Assembly: GCA_963576735.1 (NCBI GenBank)
Contig: OY755170.1
Span: 24,288,875-24,352,874 of the forward strand
Length of the DNA: 64,000 nt
Source of the DNA: Bedellia somnulentella
Taxonomy: Eukaryota > Arthropoda > Insecta > Lepidoptera > Bedelliidae
Reading direction: 5' to 3'
Shown: positions 24,401-39,400 of the stretch, piece after piece
How the letters are laid out: each line of letters begins with the position of its first letter
How positions within the stretch are numbered: the first letter of the stretch is position 1
Position numbers and translations under genes: made by a program
The notes under the pieces: model-generated
Databases searched by the model: none
Seen by the model: only the letters and a program-made list of their open reading frames with translations
Told to the model about the DNA's origin: nothing

Positions 24401-27400
24401 TTCTGTTTCATTTCAGAAGAAAAGAAAGATAATGATGTAGTCGACGTGACCGAAGTGAAATTGACCGATTCAAATCAAACTGACAAGAATATCGATGCTG
24501 GCGTTGATGACAGACAAGATAATAAGCTTTCTAAAACAGAAGGTATGCAACTAAATATTATTCTAGAATGTTGTATCATGATAATACTGAAAATGAACTG
24601 TGCTATTTTATAAACTGCAACTATAATGGTGGCAATCAGGCATTATTTATTATTCGTGTCTATATATATATATATACGTATATAAGCTACTTACTGAAGA
24701 AAAGAACCGGTTTAAGCTACAAACTTAATGGTTAAAATACAAAAATTTCACAGAAAATTATGTCAGGTTTAACGTATACAATAGAGATACTGTAAAACAA
24801 TCTGAGTTAGCCGAGATTGCTGACACGTTTGCTTCCATGTTTCAGCATTGCGATTGTCAAAGCAAATTTGATTAAAACACATATTTTTTTCTACACTTTT
24901 CTGAACGAATTTCAGAAAACGCTGATGATGTGGTCTGTGAAATGACAGAAGTGAAGCCTGGAGATGGTGATGTATGTGTAATTGGTGGTCAATCACTGCT
25001 ATTTAATAACGTGTAGAGATATATTCTCATTATTAGTCTTATTAGTTCTCACTCATAGTACGCATTAGATACAGCAGGTTCTAGAGTTTTTTACATGTGA
25101 AATATTTCAATTTCTGTCATCATCAGTGATCGGAGTAGGCAGAGCTATTTTATGTACTTGCCATATGAAAGAATAATATGGATACTCCCCGAATCCCGGG
25201 ATTTCTTTTTTAAGTAGAATAATAATAAAAATCTGTTTACGTCTTAGGGACTAATGAAAGCATACACTTCCTATAATTAAAAGGACGGGTTTAAGGATAA
25301 TATAATAAATAGATAGAAACTTGATACGTTAAACCACATATATTTTTTTATGTAACAATTTCTTATATTTATACAAAAATCAACAATCATTTAACGTTTT
25401 AATCCTGAAGTTGTACACGAACATAATACAAATTATTTATTCCTCAAAAATCTAAACATGATTGAAAATAACAAACTATTTGTATTTAACAACAATATAA
25501 TCTTAATTAAAATGACCAACACGATTAAACAATAATTAAGTTATTGAAACAAAAAAAAAAACAATGGTCTATTTCTTGGTCTGGGGCGTCTTCAGCTTCA
25601 CTAGAAGACTGAGTATGACCTGAGTTAAAATAAATCACAATTTTTTTTCTAAATTTTCTATTTAATCGAATCCCGGAGTATTATTCGAAATCCCGTGGAA
25701 TATCCATATTAACATCAATGTTTGCGGTCAATGAACCTAAATCGCTCTACCTACTCCGTTCAGTGGTCATCATACATAAATACCTCAAGTTGTAAAAATG
25801 GCTACAAAAGATTTCTACTTAGAATTATGTCTAATTAGTTAGATACATGATATTTAAATAAGTTAAAAGTGTGTAAATATTGTAGTCGTATTTGAAATAT
25901 GTACCTTTATTCAGGTTTTTTTTAATATGTCTATTATTATTGAACTAGGTTTAGCAAAACTAAAACTTCTTAATAAACAAAACATTTAATAATAGTACGT
26001 ACCACCTATTAAAAATAAATCCCTTTATTTATTTTGATCTGCTTGAGACCTTTTTGTACTACTATCAACCAACTGCTGAAAGCGGTTCACTACTCGTACA
26101 TCACTACTTGACTGTTTAAGCAGTCCGTGTGTGTTCTAATTAAATGAAGGTATTTCAGAGATGCTCCAACCAGAACATATCGACGAGTGGGCCGATGCTC
26201 ATCAAGACTGAGGTGAAGCAGGAGGTACTGGACACCAGCGATGAGGAAGCGATCTGGATCGTGCAAACTGGTGACGATGAGGAAATCAATGAGGATCAGG
26301 TGCGACGGCTCTTGCAGAATAAGGTATGTATTATTGGTAAGAATTATGAGTTATTGTTAGTTTTGACACGAGCAACAAAAAAAACATAGTCATGCTTCTA
26401 TCTCATCTGCTTTTCTCGTTTCATCTATCTATCAAATATCTTGGCTCTAAGTGATGTAAAGTGGCTGTAAATTTTATGCACTATTTAAAATATGTGTAAA
26501 TAACGTTATTTATAAATTATTTCGTAAATGAGGCTGAGGGAAAGATTTCATTAACATCTTTGTCTGTAATACTTTTGAGTCGAATTAATGATAAAATATA
26601 CCAATAAAGTATATTTTCTCTTTCAGGATCCCAGCAAGGAAAAAAATAAAAACAAATGTCACTGTTGCGGGTAACTTTTTTTAAATAATAATATTTATAA
26701 TTTATACCAAAAAAAATGGGTATAGGTATCCTTTTAGAATTTCGTAGTCAAATAGCAGGTACAAAATAGGTAGATATATTCTTTAAACCCCTATACTATA
26801 ACGTTAAAACAATAAAAATATATGATGTCCCTGTAAATGGACAAATTTTGAGGTTTCGTTCCCATAGTCTACTCATTGTTAACGTACTAATACTTCTGAA
26901 AATCCCTTGATATATTTGTCAGCTGGTGTTCAGAGTATCCACGTTTCGCTTGTTTAGTGCATCCATGTGATTTATTCGGACCTACCGCCGTTTGGTACGT
27001 GGTGTCCTCAAAATATTTTAGGTCACCGTTGAAATCTTGATATCACCACGCATATGTCTTTTCCTCAGGCATGATGTTTTAGAGCACCGTTGTAAATCTT
27101 GAGAAATTTATTACTCATATATGTGTTATGAAAACACATATTGGCGTAGCTCCGACTCACGTGATGTAGCCACTGAGCTATCAGGGTAGCAAACCCATAC
27201 AGACCCATTACAAGGTGTCTATATAGGTATTAAATGTTAAAAATCATCCTGTTATGTTACTAGTCCTAGAAATAGAGAAAAACTTTGTTTTACTTATGTG
27301 CTGTACTTGTCGACATCTTTGATATTTGCAATCCAAAGTTTCATTTATAACTTGCTATAATTTATTCGTAATGCTACAGGTACATATTTCCATCCGAAGA

Positions 27401-30400
27401 GGTTCTGTTGCTTCACAAATGCAACAAACGCCGAAAAAATAACCAGGTGTACAGGAGTCATACTATGTCCAATTGCATCAAGGTAACACTGTTAATTCTC
27501 ATTACTAATGTAATTATTGAGACGTGTCATTTAAGAAATCCTTTGATATATATGCGTCAATATAACACTAACACTTAGAAACAAAGGTTTGAACAAGTGT
27601 TCTTCTTATTTATTTATTAAGGAGAAAAAACAGAAATAGCAAAAAGAATATAGAATGACAACATATAGAACATAAGTAAATAAATTTGGGTATCTCCTCA
27701 ACTTTTCTCACAGATAGATAACAAAAACAATCAATACAAAAAAGTTATCAATACAGAAAAACAGAAATAAAAAATGAAAAAGGATAACAACCACAACGAA
27801 CATAAATAGACAGAAGTAAATACACAACATTCTTAAGATAAATTTAAACAATAAGCAGAGATTGAAGCCCATCTCCAGATCCAGTCATCAGAAATGTATA
27901 TAAGTCTCCAACTCACCATAAAACCTGCGCGGTTATAAAGATAAACTGCGTAAGGGTAGATTTAAACATCTCTTTCTGACTTACTGTTTAATTTTTTCAT
28001 AGGAGCGACTCGATGAAATCGACATTGACTCCGACCATAGTGATGTAAGTAATATACTAAAATAATTTTATATCACCAAAACAGACATAAACTCTAGTGC
28101 TTAAATTATAGATAAGCAGTGCTTGACGGTAATTTAAATATTTATTAGAATCTTAAGATGGTACCTGGAGAAAGATTCCTTACTCACCTACTTATCATTT
28201 ATACTCAGTGTTGGGCAAAAAGTAATTGAATTACAAATTCTTAATTACAATTACAAAACAAAATTTTAATTACAAATTACAATTACAAAGTAAAGTAATT
28301 GTAAAATTAAATTAACAATTACAATTATAAAATGAATTTAGTAATTAAAATAATAATTATAGAAATTGATAATTAATAACTTTTTCGAATTATCAATTAA
28401 TTTTATTTAATAAGAAAAACATTTTCATCATTCAAATTATCTTTGAACGGTGAGGGAAAACATCGTGAGGAAACCCACATGGCTGAGTTGTACTTAGTCA
28501 TGTGACAGTGTATTCCTACAAAACGGCGATAGGCCTGCCCCCTATCACGTGAGTACACTGTCCATGCAAAACGTGGGTACCTTCTCTGGAAACTAGATGG
28601 CGCTTGCCATGTGAGTTCAGAAGTATTGGTACCTCTGCCAACCCGTTCGGGGATAAACGGCGTGAACGTTTATGTTATGTTATGTTATGTAAAATATCTT
28701 TATTTCCGAAATCAGTATTGGTACATTTAAGAGAAATATGAATTAACTTTTATTTTAAATTGGATTTTAATACAACTCTCATCTCGAACATTTCGTCGGA
28801 TAATTTATGTGACTTTGGTAAATTAATCATAGTCGCATATGAAAATAATCTTTCAACAGGGCCTGATGATGGCATCCCCTGCATCGTACACACGGCAATG
28901 AAATCAAATATGCAGTGCGTTTTATCTGCTCTAAAATAATATGATATTGATAACATAATAGTAATTGAGTAATTGAAATTACTAATTAATATGTAATTTC
29001 AATTAACAATTACTGTTTAATTGGAATTACATGTAATTGCAATTACTTGTATTTAATTACAATTGTAATTGAATTAATATTATTTAATTATTAATTAAAT
29101 TGCAAACGTAATTAATTACCCCCAACTCTGTTTATACTTAATCTTTATCTGTTTTTATTATAGAAGCAAATAAGAAAAAAGCGCAGATCCGCATCCACTG
29201 ATCTCCAAACTGTGGTCTGCCACAACTGCAACCAAACCTTCATGTCCAAAGTCCGCCTCAAGTTTCATATGTAAGTTGTTCAACAATATTCACTACAGTA
29301 ACATTATTGGTAGCTTCGTGTAGCTCTTTTTCCTGTGAATTGTATATATGTCTGTCACACAAATAGTATAACATACATACATACATACATATACTCACGG
29401 CTATAAATCCCTTAACGGGGTAGCCAGAGCTTTGGAATGAAAAATTTCTCAGCCACTTTTGGAAGTTGATTGGGAAAAAGATGGTAATAATAAATGTTTT
29501 TGGTGACGGGTCTTCAATCACATCGCCCAAAAATCACTTTATAAGCCCCTATACCCTTAGTCGCCTCTTACAATCACCCACGGGTAGAAATGGGGTAGTG
29601 TTATTCTAAGCCGACACTACACGGCTAAATAGTATAAACAAAGCTATATTAAAAGAAGATAACAATTTTATATTGTTGATGCTGAAAAACTGACATAAAC
29701 TAACCCTTTATAAGTATTATAATATCAACAATTCATTGTATTTTACTTCTATTTGTAGATAGCTTAAGTTGAATCGATGGTGGCTACGTATCAACGGTTA
29801 ACCACTCAATTCATTTTATCTAGACTCCAACGGTTAGTGTGACTAACGAACTTGATCTCTGAGATCTAGTTCATAGCTAGTACGAGCGGTGTTTAAACTA
29901 GTTATCGCGTGGTATAAAACAGCCATCACTTACGCACTTACTTAGTATCGTATACTGCCATCTCATTCTAACCGTTATCGTGTCGATATAATAGCGCTCG
30001 TACTAGCCCTTTTGATTACCTAAAAATACTGATGATATCGGGCGTATTGCACGTAAAGCCGTCGGTCCCGGCTTCTCTGTAGTAGCCGTGAGTGTTGAGC
30101 TCCTATCTCTTACCCAGGCGTTTCCACGAAGACAACCAAATGACCACGCAAGATGGCCAGTACCGCTGCTCGGAGTGCACGTCAGCTCCTCTCTTCGCCA
30201 CGGAGAGCGAGCTCTTTGACCACGTCCATTTCCAGCATCACAAACAACGCAGGTGGCAGTGCCCTGTGCATGGCTGCGGGAAGACGTTTTATCTAAGGTT
30301 ATTGCAACTTTATATTAAACTATTTAATCTATTATTGAATATTTTAAATCACATGATCAAATAGCAAAACAAATTAAGTAAAGTCTTAATTTGGTGGATA

Positions 30401-33400
30401 CGCAAGAACGTGCAAAGTGGTAAAGAATAGTCTCTGCCTACCCCAAATGAGAAAAATCAGCGTGAGTATATATAATAAAATAAGATAGAAAGTGCTCACA
30501 AATATTATTTTAAGAAAGATGGTTAAAATATTGCGTGCTGAATCAACTTCATAGGAAAATTAAGATAAAACTTACACATACGCACGGCTATAAGTCCCAA
30601 AGAGGGGTAGCAGCTTTTAAAAGTATTATGGCGAGACGATGATAACAGGGGGAGGGTGTCCAGCCTTATCGCCAAACTTCCATTTGAAAAGTCCCGGCTT
30701 TCCCTTGGGCGTACGAGGCATACGAGGCGAGTACGCCACCCGCAGTAAGAAATGGGGTGGTGCTATTCAAAGCCCACACTACCCCGCAGGCGACACAAAA
30801 CTTAAATTAATTTTATTTTTGGATAAAGGTGCATCATTAGAAGAATCAGTTCAATAATTATGTTAAAAGATAAATTCGCGATCCTATAACTAAGAACGAT
30901 ATCTTTTAGGCAACCCTTAATTGAACCTAAGCACTAATTTGTACTATTGCTATTTGATATTCCAGAGCAAACCTAACGAAGCACAGTCGCGTGCACACAG
31001 ACACTAGGCGCTACGTGTGTCCAACTTGTGGCAAGCGTTTCCTGGACAAGCAGACCATGGATGAGCATAGTGTCACACATTTACAGGTACGCTCCTACTG
31101 CATGCAATATTTCTTGTCACGCTATTACCACTGTCATGATAAAACATGTTGTAATGGACCGAGTCTTTTACTTGCTTAGTGTAAACTTTACATTAAATAA
31201 GTCATGTTCTCATCAAATTCTTTTATCGTTAGGCCATGAAAAAAATATAGATATTTTTGATAGCACGGTGACATCTATAAAGTCAAGTCCGACCTGGCAG
31301 CACTTTGACGACAACCAGTAGCAGGCACCTTGTTAATGTGTTGTTTTGTTTTATATTTACCAGATGTTTTTATTTCTTTTGTACTCTGCAGTTTTGTTAT
31401 ATTTACCAGATGTTTTTATTTCTTTTGTACTCTGCAGTTTTGTTATATTAACCATTTTAAAGTAGTTATTAACCTGTTTTCCTTTAGTTCGCAAGATATT
31501 GTGAAGATTTTTAACTGGCTTAAAGTTAGCATTAAGTTAGTATTAAAAAGTTTTAATGCTGTAAATGTTCCTAATAAGATAAAGTAAATGCGTTCCAGAC
31601 GAAGCCGTACCAATGCCACATCTGCATGAAGCAGCTGACCCGTCGCTCGCGCCTGCGCATGCACCTGCGCGCGCACGAGGAGGAGCTCACACCCAAACAC
31701 GTGTACGCATGCGCGGTGTGCTTCCGCGCTTTCAAGGATGCGCATGAGAGTGAGGTATTACCATTAGTTCCCATTGGGGTAGGCAGACACTATCGATCGT
31801 CACTGTATGATCCTGGCAAAGCTCTCTAACTTCGTTTACAACCATCAATCTTTTCATACATGCTCTTTTATTTTGCACAATAAAATTTGGACGCCTGCCT
31901 TTTTGAGCACACTCTATTTGGTAACATTGTGTCCTCCGATGTCTTCCGCTACTAACATTACTTAACTCAAACTCAAACTTTCACGCCCATTATCCCCAAA
32001 GGGCCTGGCAGAGGTACTAATATTTCTGAACATCACGTGACATTGTCACCAGGTGTTCAGAGTACCCACGTTTTGCTTGGATAGTGTGTTCACGTGATAG
32101 GAGGCAGGCCTATCGCGTACAAATACTCTGTCACATCACTAAGTACCACTAAACCATGTGGGTATCGTCACAAGTTTCCTTCACCGTTAACAATCATGAT
32201 AAATTAACCACACATATTTCTTTTGAAAATACAAATTGGTGTAGGCCCGACCCAGGATTTGAACCGTCATCGTCTGCACGATAAGCGGTGTTTACCCAAT
32301 AAGCTATCACGGTTTTTAGTTATAACTACTACGATAGTACACTGACACATGTCTCGATATAAAAAGAGGCAGAGCTTTCTTCCAAACACCTGTAAACCTT
32401 TTTGTCATACTAATATTACTAAATATGTGTCCTAAACATTCAGATGCCATTAATTTACACATTGCTTTAGGAGCATGCGAAAACTTCCACATTCTGCATA
32501 GAAAAATTGCCCAGTGTTAGTAAAAAGGAAGATTATCCCGTGCATCTATCACCCACCAGCGGAATTATCTTTATACCTACCAACAGTTCTGATGATGAAA
32601 GTAAGTGAAATATTTAATTAACACATACATATATTTACAGCCATAAATCACAAAAAGGGGTAGCCAGAGTTTCAGAGTTAGAAGCTCCTCAGCCACATTT
32701 GGAAGCTGATAGGGACAAGATGGTAAAAATAAAGCATCGTTGGTGAAGGGTCTCAAACCGCATTGCCCAAAAACCACTTAAAAAATCCCATACAGTTAGT
32801 CGCCTATAACTACACCCGTAGGTAGGAAGGGTAGTGACATTTTAAGCCGGCACTACACGGCAACATCTATCACATCATTATCACGTTATTTTACTTTTAC
32901 GTTTTTTTTTAATTTCTAAGTTTTGTTTTATATTATGTATCATCTTTGGAATCAACTGGTACTTATCATCATCATCATCATAAGCTAATCGATGCTTATC
33001 ATCATCATCATCATAAGCCAAAAGCCGTCTACTGCTGGGCATGGAAGAAAGACAGCACAGGACCGGTTGTTCTAGAAATCTTAATGGGAGCCTAAGTTCA
33101 GCAGTGGACGTCTCTGAGCTAAATTATGATGATAGCATTATATATACATACATACATTACATATTCTCACGCCGTTAGCTCCCATTGGGGTAGGCAGAGA
33201 AGATCGATCGCCACTTTGTATGATCCTGGCAAACCTCTCCAGCTTCGTTGACATCCATCAATCTTTTCATACATGCTCCTTATTCTTCATAACTCGGACA
33301 TACATACATATACATACGGCTATAAATCCCTAGAAGGGGTAACCAGAGCTAAGGATTTAAAAAAATCCTCAACCACTTTTGGAAAGTTGAGTGGGGAAAA

Positions 33401-36400
33401 GATAGTAAAATAAAGGTTGTTGGTAATGGGTCTCCAACCGCATCGCCCAAAAATCCCTTAAAAGCCCCAAAACCGTAAGTCGCCTCTTACGTACACCCAC
33501 CAGAAGAAATGGGGTAGTGATATTCTCTATTTAGTGTGCAAATAAATAATTCAGCAGGTGAGTCCCAGCCGATTAAGCAAATAAAATTCCAAGTGCAAGA
33601 CGAACAAGCGATTACCATGATGGCGGCCCTCACAGACACGGCGCAAAGGCTGCTGAGGATCGTGAGGATCGAGAAGGCTTTCCGGTGCGAGTATTGTGAG
33701 GAGTAAGTACTTTTATAACATATGATGACAGATATAAATACCTAAAGGGGTAGCCAGAGCTTTAGAATACGAAATTCCTCAGCCACTTTTGGAAGTTAAG
33801 TAAGAAAAAGATCGTTAAAGGAAGGTTCTTGGTGGTGGGTCTCCGCCCAAAGATCACCTAAAAAGCCCCATTACCCTTAGTCGCCTCTTACAAACACCCA
33901 GGGGCTTATATAAATTAAATAATAATTGATAAATACATATACGGACACATTTTACAATGATTAAGTTTGTCCCAAACTAAATGAACTTGTATTATGGGAT
34001 ACTGACTCAACGATATATTTAATATTATATAAAACACATATAAATAAAAATTCAAGAATAAGACACTCATTTATGCTTATCACATAAATGTCGCTCTCAG
34101 CGGGGATCGAACCCGCAACCTCCGGGCCGAGAAGCTAGTCACCCATTCACTCCACCATGGACGTCGTCAAATATGTATATTATACATACATACATATACT
34201 CACGCCATTGATTCCCATTGGGGTAGGCAGAGACTATCGATCGCAACTTCGAATAATATATATTATATGGTACATAGTTATAATTTTGTTAGTAATAGCA
34301 AATAAAGTTCCAAGATCGTGGCGCTCACAAAACTATCAATCTTTTGATTCGACTCAAAACTCAAACATTCACGCCGTATATCCCCGAAGGGGTTGGCAGA
34401 GGTACTAATACTTCTAAACATCACGTGACATTGTCACCTGGTGTTCAGAGTACCCACGTTTTGCTTGGACAGTATACTCACGTGATAGGGGATATGCCTA
34501 TCGTCTCAGACTGTTGCGGATCGTGAGGATCGAGAACGCAATCTGATGCGAGTATTGTGAAGATTGAGTAGTTGTATGTACGTTATATTGTATTGTACAT
34601 AAACATAACATACATAACATAAACGTTCACTCCGAATATCCCCGAAGGGATTGGTAGAGGTACTAATACTTCTGAACATCACCTGACTTTGTCATCTGGT
34701 GTTTAGAATACCCACGTTTTGCTTGGACAGTGTACTCACGTGATAGGCGGCACGTCTATCGCCGTTTTGTACGAATACACTGTCACATGACTAAGTACAA
34801 CTCAGCCATGTGGGTTTCCTCACGATGTTTTCCGTCACCGTTAAGAAACATGATAAATTAACCACACATGTGTCTGTTTGAAAGGACAATTGGTGTAGGT
34901 AGGTGTGTATATTACATTCTATTCTATTCTATTCTATAATATTGTTAGTAAAAGCAAATAAAGTTCCAAGTGCAGGACGCCTAAGCCAGGTGTATTGAAA
35001 AGGCTTTACGATGCGTGTATTGCTAAAACCGAAGCCGTGCTGATTACTACCCCTTTCCCTGAAGGTCTAAGATAAAGATAATTGTCTCTATGTCTCTAAA
35101 GCCTAATAATATAACTATCGCGATCGCACGAAATGAAAGTTCGTAAAATAGTTGTGAGTATGAATGCTAGTAACTCATGATTGTATTTTTAAACGCAGGG
35201 TCTTCTACTTGGAAGAAGGTCTGAATACGCATCGCCAGATCCACAAGGGCGTGAAGAACCCCTTCATCTGTCACATTTGTAAAGTGACCTTTACTACGTT
35301 TTCAAGGTAACTCATTACATATATTTCTTCATGCAAATACATTCTGGATTTGTTTAATTACAGAGCAAGTACCGTGTTATGTAGTTTATAGTTATACTCG
35401 TAGATAATAAAGAAGTAGCTATTTGAAACTATGAGTGTATAAAAGTATACAAAATAAATTTTGTGAGATTTAATCGTTTCTGTAAAGATTAGCTGTGTAG
35501 TGTCGGCTTAGAATAGCAGTACCCTATTTCTTCCGGTGGGTGTACGAGTAACGGTAGCGGAGGTGACTAACGGTATTGGAACTTTTAAGGGATTATTGGG
35601 CGATGCTGTTGGAGATCCAACACCAACAACCTTTATTTCACTATCTTTTCTCCACGCAATATCGAAACGTGGCTGAGGAATTTCTAATTTTCTAGCTCTG
35701 GCTACCCCGTCAAGGGATTTATAGCCGTGAGTATATGTATGTATGTGAAGATTATTTCTATGTTAATAAATTAATAAATTGTTATGTAAGTGGGTGTCAT
35801 GAAGACCAGTTACTAACCACTCTTTTATTTTACAATATTGTCCAAACTCAACTATCAAAAGTATCTGGAGAATATCTTAATTCTAAAGCTTTAGCTTTGT
35901 CTGTTAAATACGGTTTGCAGCCTCTCTATTCTCACTCTAGATATTTATAATGTTCTAATGAACCAACCTAGCCTCCAATTTTAATAAACCAAACATATAA
36001 AATGCACTACCATTACAGATGCACAACGCATAAGACGACTCACGGCTATTACAAGCGCTCGATGGAGGACATGAAGAAGAGGCTGAGTTCGAATCCCGGC
36101 GCGGATACCTCTGCCAACTCCATCCTGGGATACGGGGGATTTCCTGTGGCTAAACATTTTCTGTGTGAGGTGAGTAGTTCTTTATCTTTTTATATTTTTT
36201 ATCGAAACAACTTTATATTAATGGCGTTGTGGGATCTAATCGGGGTTGGCAGAGTCTACTGCTCGCGTCGGTTTCGGCCCTAGTAATACTTTTGCACTTT
36301 CCTTACATTCAAGGATATTGTCATTCATGTTTTTTTAAAATATGAACTAGCTTCGTTAAAATCGATTGGCCGTTCTCTACTCACAACAATGGCCACAAAA

Positions 36401-39400
36401 CATAAATATAGTTTCCTTTTTAGAATGGAATAGAATTGAAAAACAATTTGCTTTGTTCATCAAAAAGACGAAACACATACACAAATAGAAATTCAATTGA
36501 AAAAGTACAATTGACGGTCATATCACTAAAGGCCATCTCTTCCAGACGACCTTTATAATGTTTTTGCTATATCGTCAACATCACACCATTCACAAAACAT
36601 AGTATGCATCTAATTTATTCTGTAATGCTGAAAACAAGTTACGTTTTCAATAACGGGTCTCATACTTATAAAATGATGATATCTGTGGCTTTGTAAATAT
36701 TTGGTAAATATGTGCCAAGAGAATAATCAAAGTTCTTTCATTCCCCTATCGATTCTTAGAAGAGGCTTATAATCGTAGGTTCTGAAATTAGATACGCTTT
36801 TGATACATACATACATACATATACTCACGCCATTAGTTTCCATTGGGGTAGGCAGAGATTTGTACGATCCTGACAAACATCTCTAGCTTTTTTTACATCC
36901 ATCAATGATATGAAATAAAATTAAAATACACCTTTAAATGACACTTCTCTCAAATTTATTTTTTGTTATTAAGTAAATAAATAAATAAACTAACTAACTA
37001 TTTACAGGACTGCGGTCGCTCATACCTACATTGGACATATCTCCAAGTGCATCGCCGTATGAAACACGTGAACGATAATTTCGTGTATATGTGTAGTATA
37101 TGCGATATCAGCTTTCCTAATAGGTAAGCATTTATGCTTTTAACATGTAGGATTTATATTATAAAAGATTTTGTAGTGAAGGATATATTATATATATATA
37201 TATTAATTAGATAGTATCAATAAATAATAGTAAGAGGATCTAGAAAAAAATGAAGCTCATAAACATCGAATTAGAATCAAAAACGTATCTGAAGATAATT
37301 TTATTAAATTAGATTTCAACTCTAAGTAAATCAAACTGAGATCTTTGAAAAGCTTATTAGCATTTAAATGATTGTTGTTAAACTCAGAAAACATGGGTGG
37401 ATCTTCTCACAACAATACATCTTCCGATTACGAATACGCAAGTTGTATAAATAGATCAAAAACAGAAATATTCACATCACATAACATATTGACATGCAGT
37501 ATGTTTAGCTTCAGCTACAATAAAATCATTAAACTTGTACATACATCCATACATATACTAAGGGCTATAAATCCCTAAAAGGGGTAGCCAGAGTTGATAA
37601 ATTATAAATTCCTCAGCCACTTTTGGAAGTTGAGTGGGGAAAAGATGGTAGAATAAAGGTTGTTGGTGATGGGTCCGCAACCGCATCGCCCAAAAATCCC
37701 TTGAAAAGCCCCAAATCCGTTAGTCGCCTCTTACATACACCCACCGGAAAAAAAATGGGGTAGTGCTTTTCTAAGCCGACACTACACAGCGACATTAAAC
37801 TTGTAGTATATTTATTTAAGGGAAATTTAGCTATGACAGTAAACATAACGAGGACAATTATATAGCAGAGATCATGATCCTCCGTTGTAACTTTTCCATG
37901 CTGTGAAAGTTTAGCAGCACCTTTTAAGCTAATATGGTGTAAGGGTACGTTTATTGTTTGTGTCTGTATCATTCTAGTTGGAGTGTCACGTATCACAAGA
38001 AGAAAATGCACAGCCATTGCCGACAAGACGACGGCGTCGTGACTAAAGTGGCGAAGGAAGATTATGGGTAAAGTATTCATACATACATATACTCACGGCT
38101 ATAAATCCCTAGAAGGGGTAGCCAGAGCTCAGGAATTAGAAATTCCTCAACCACTTTTGGAAAGTTATGTGGGAAAAAGACGTTTAAATAAAGGTTGTTG
38201 GTGATGGGTCTCCAACCGCATCGCCCTAAAACCTTATACGTACAGCCACCGGAACAAATGAGGTAGTGCTATTCTAAGCCGACACTACACAGCATAAAAG
38301 TAAAGGGTAAAGTATTCGTCTCTATTATTATGTATTGTATGCACCAGTGATCGTGGGATCGTGCTAGTATTTAAAACCACGAATGTACAAGTCTTCTGAA
38401 TGCATTATAAATGCTCTTTTTGTAATGCATACATATACTCACAGCTGTAAATCCCTAGAAGGGGTAGTCAGAGCTAAGGAATTAGAAATTCCTCAGCCAC
38501 TTTTGGAAAGTTGAGTGGGGAGAAGATGGTAAAATAAAGGTTGTTGGTGATGGGGCTCCAACCGCATCGCCAAAAATCCTTTAAAAGCCCCAATACCGTT
38601 AGTCGCCTTTTACGTACACCCACAGGAAGAAATGGGGTAGTGCTATTCTAAGCCGACACTACACAGCAATGCATGGCTGTAATGTATGTATTTTGTAATG
38701 CATGGCTTGATATAAGTAACATATGTTATTATGTATGGCGTATGAAGTATGAAAGAACCTGTTCCCCACTCCACTTGCAAGAGGTTCACAAATTGCTAAT
38801 GATGTCGCTCTGGCTTCCTCTTAATGAATCTTAATGAGTGTTGTATGTGTCCAGGATCCCGTGCCGCGATTGTGATGAGTTTCTGCCAAACAAGACGGCG
38901 CTGTACAAACATCGGAAGGACAAGCATAGCGACCCTTCGTTGCAGATGGGCTTGGATTGCACTAACAGTATGTTTCCTTATATGTTTTTTATATTAATTT
39001 CAGCATAGATAGAACTAACCACTTTGGTAGCTTAAAAGTAAGGAGTACAAGCCTCTTCAGTAGCAAGACGTCGTAGGTTCAAATCTATGAGCCAAAAGTT
39101 TAAGCCGGTTGGATTACAGAGGAAGATTAACTTAGGTTATGTTTATTTACAAGTTAATAGCAATCTTATCAGCTGTGTAGTGTCGGCTTAGAATAGCACT
39201 ACCCCATTTCTTCCGGTGGGTGTGGCCCCAATACCGTTAGAGGCGACTAACGGTATTGGGGCTTTTTAAGGGATTTTTGGGCGATGCGGTTGGAGACCCA
39301 TCACCAACAACCTTTATTCTACCATCTTTTCCCCACTCAACTTCCAAAAGTGGCTGAGAAATTTCTAATTTCTCAGCTCTGGCTACCCCTTTTAGGGATT

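Larger units (their letters stand above)
28206..29130. mobile_element. Defective hAT transposon with 8-bp target duplication
   Basis: Flanked by TTTATACT (28198-28205 and 29131-29138). Ends CAGTGTTGGGC and (reversed) CAGAGTTGGGG, followed by AATTAC-rich subterminal repeats. Lies in intron 10. Contains a transposase C-terminal remnant and an inserted SINE. Confidence 0.93.
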
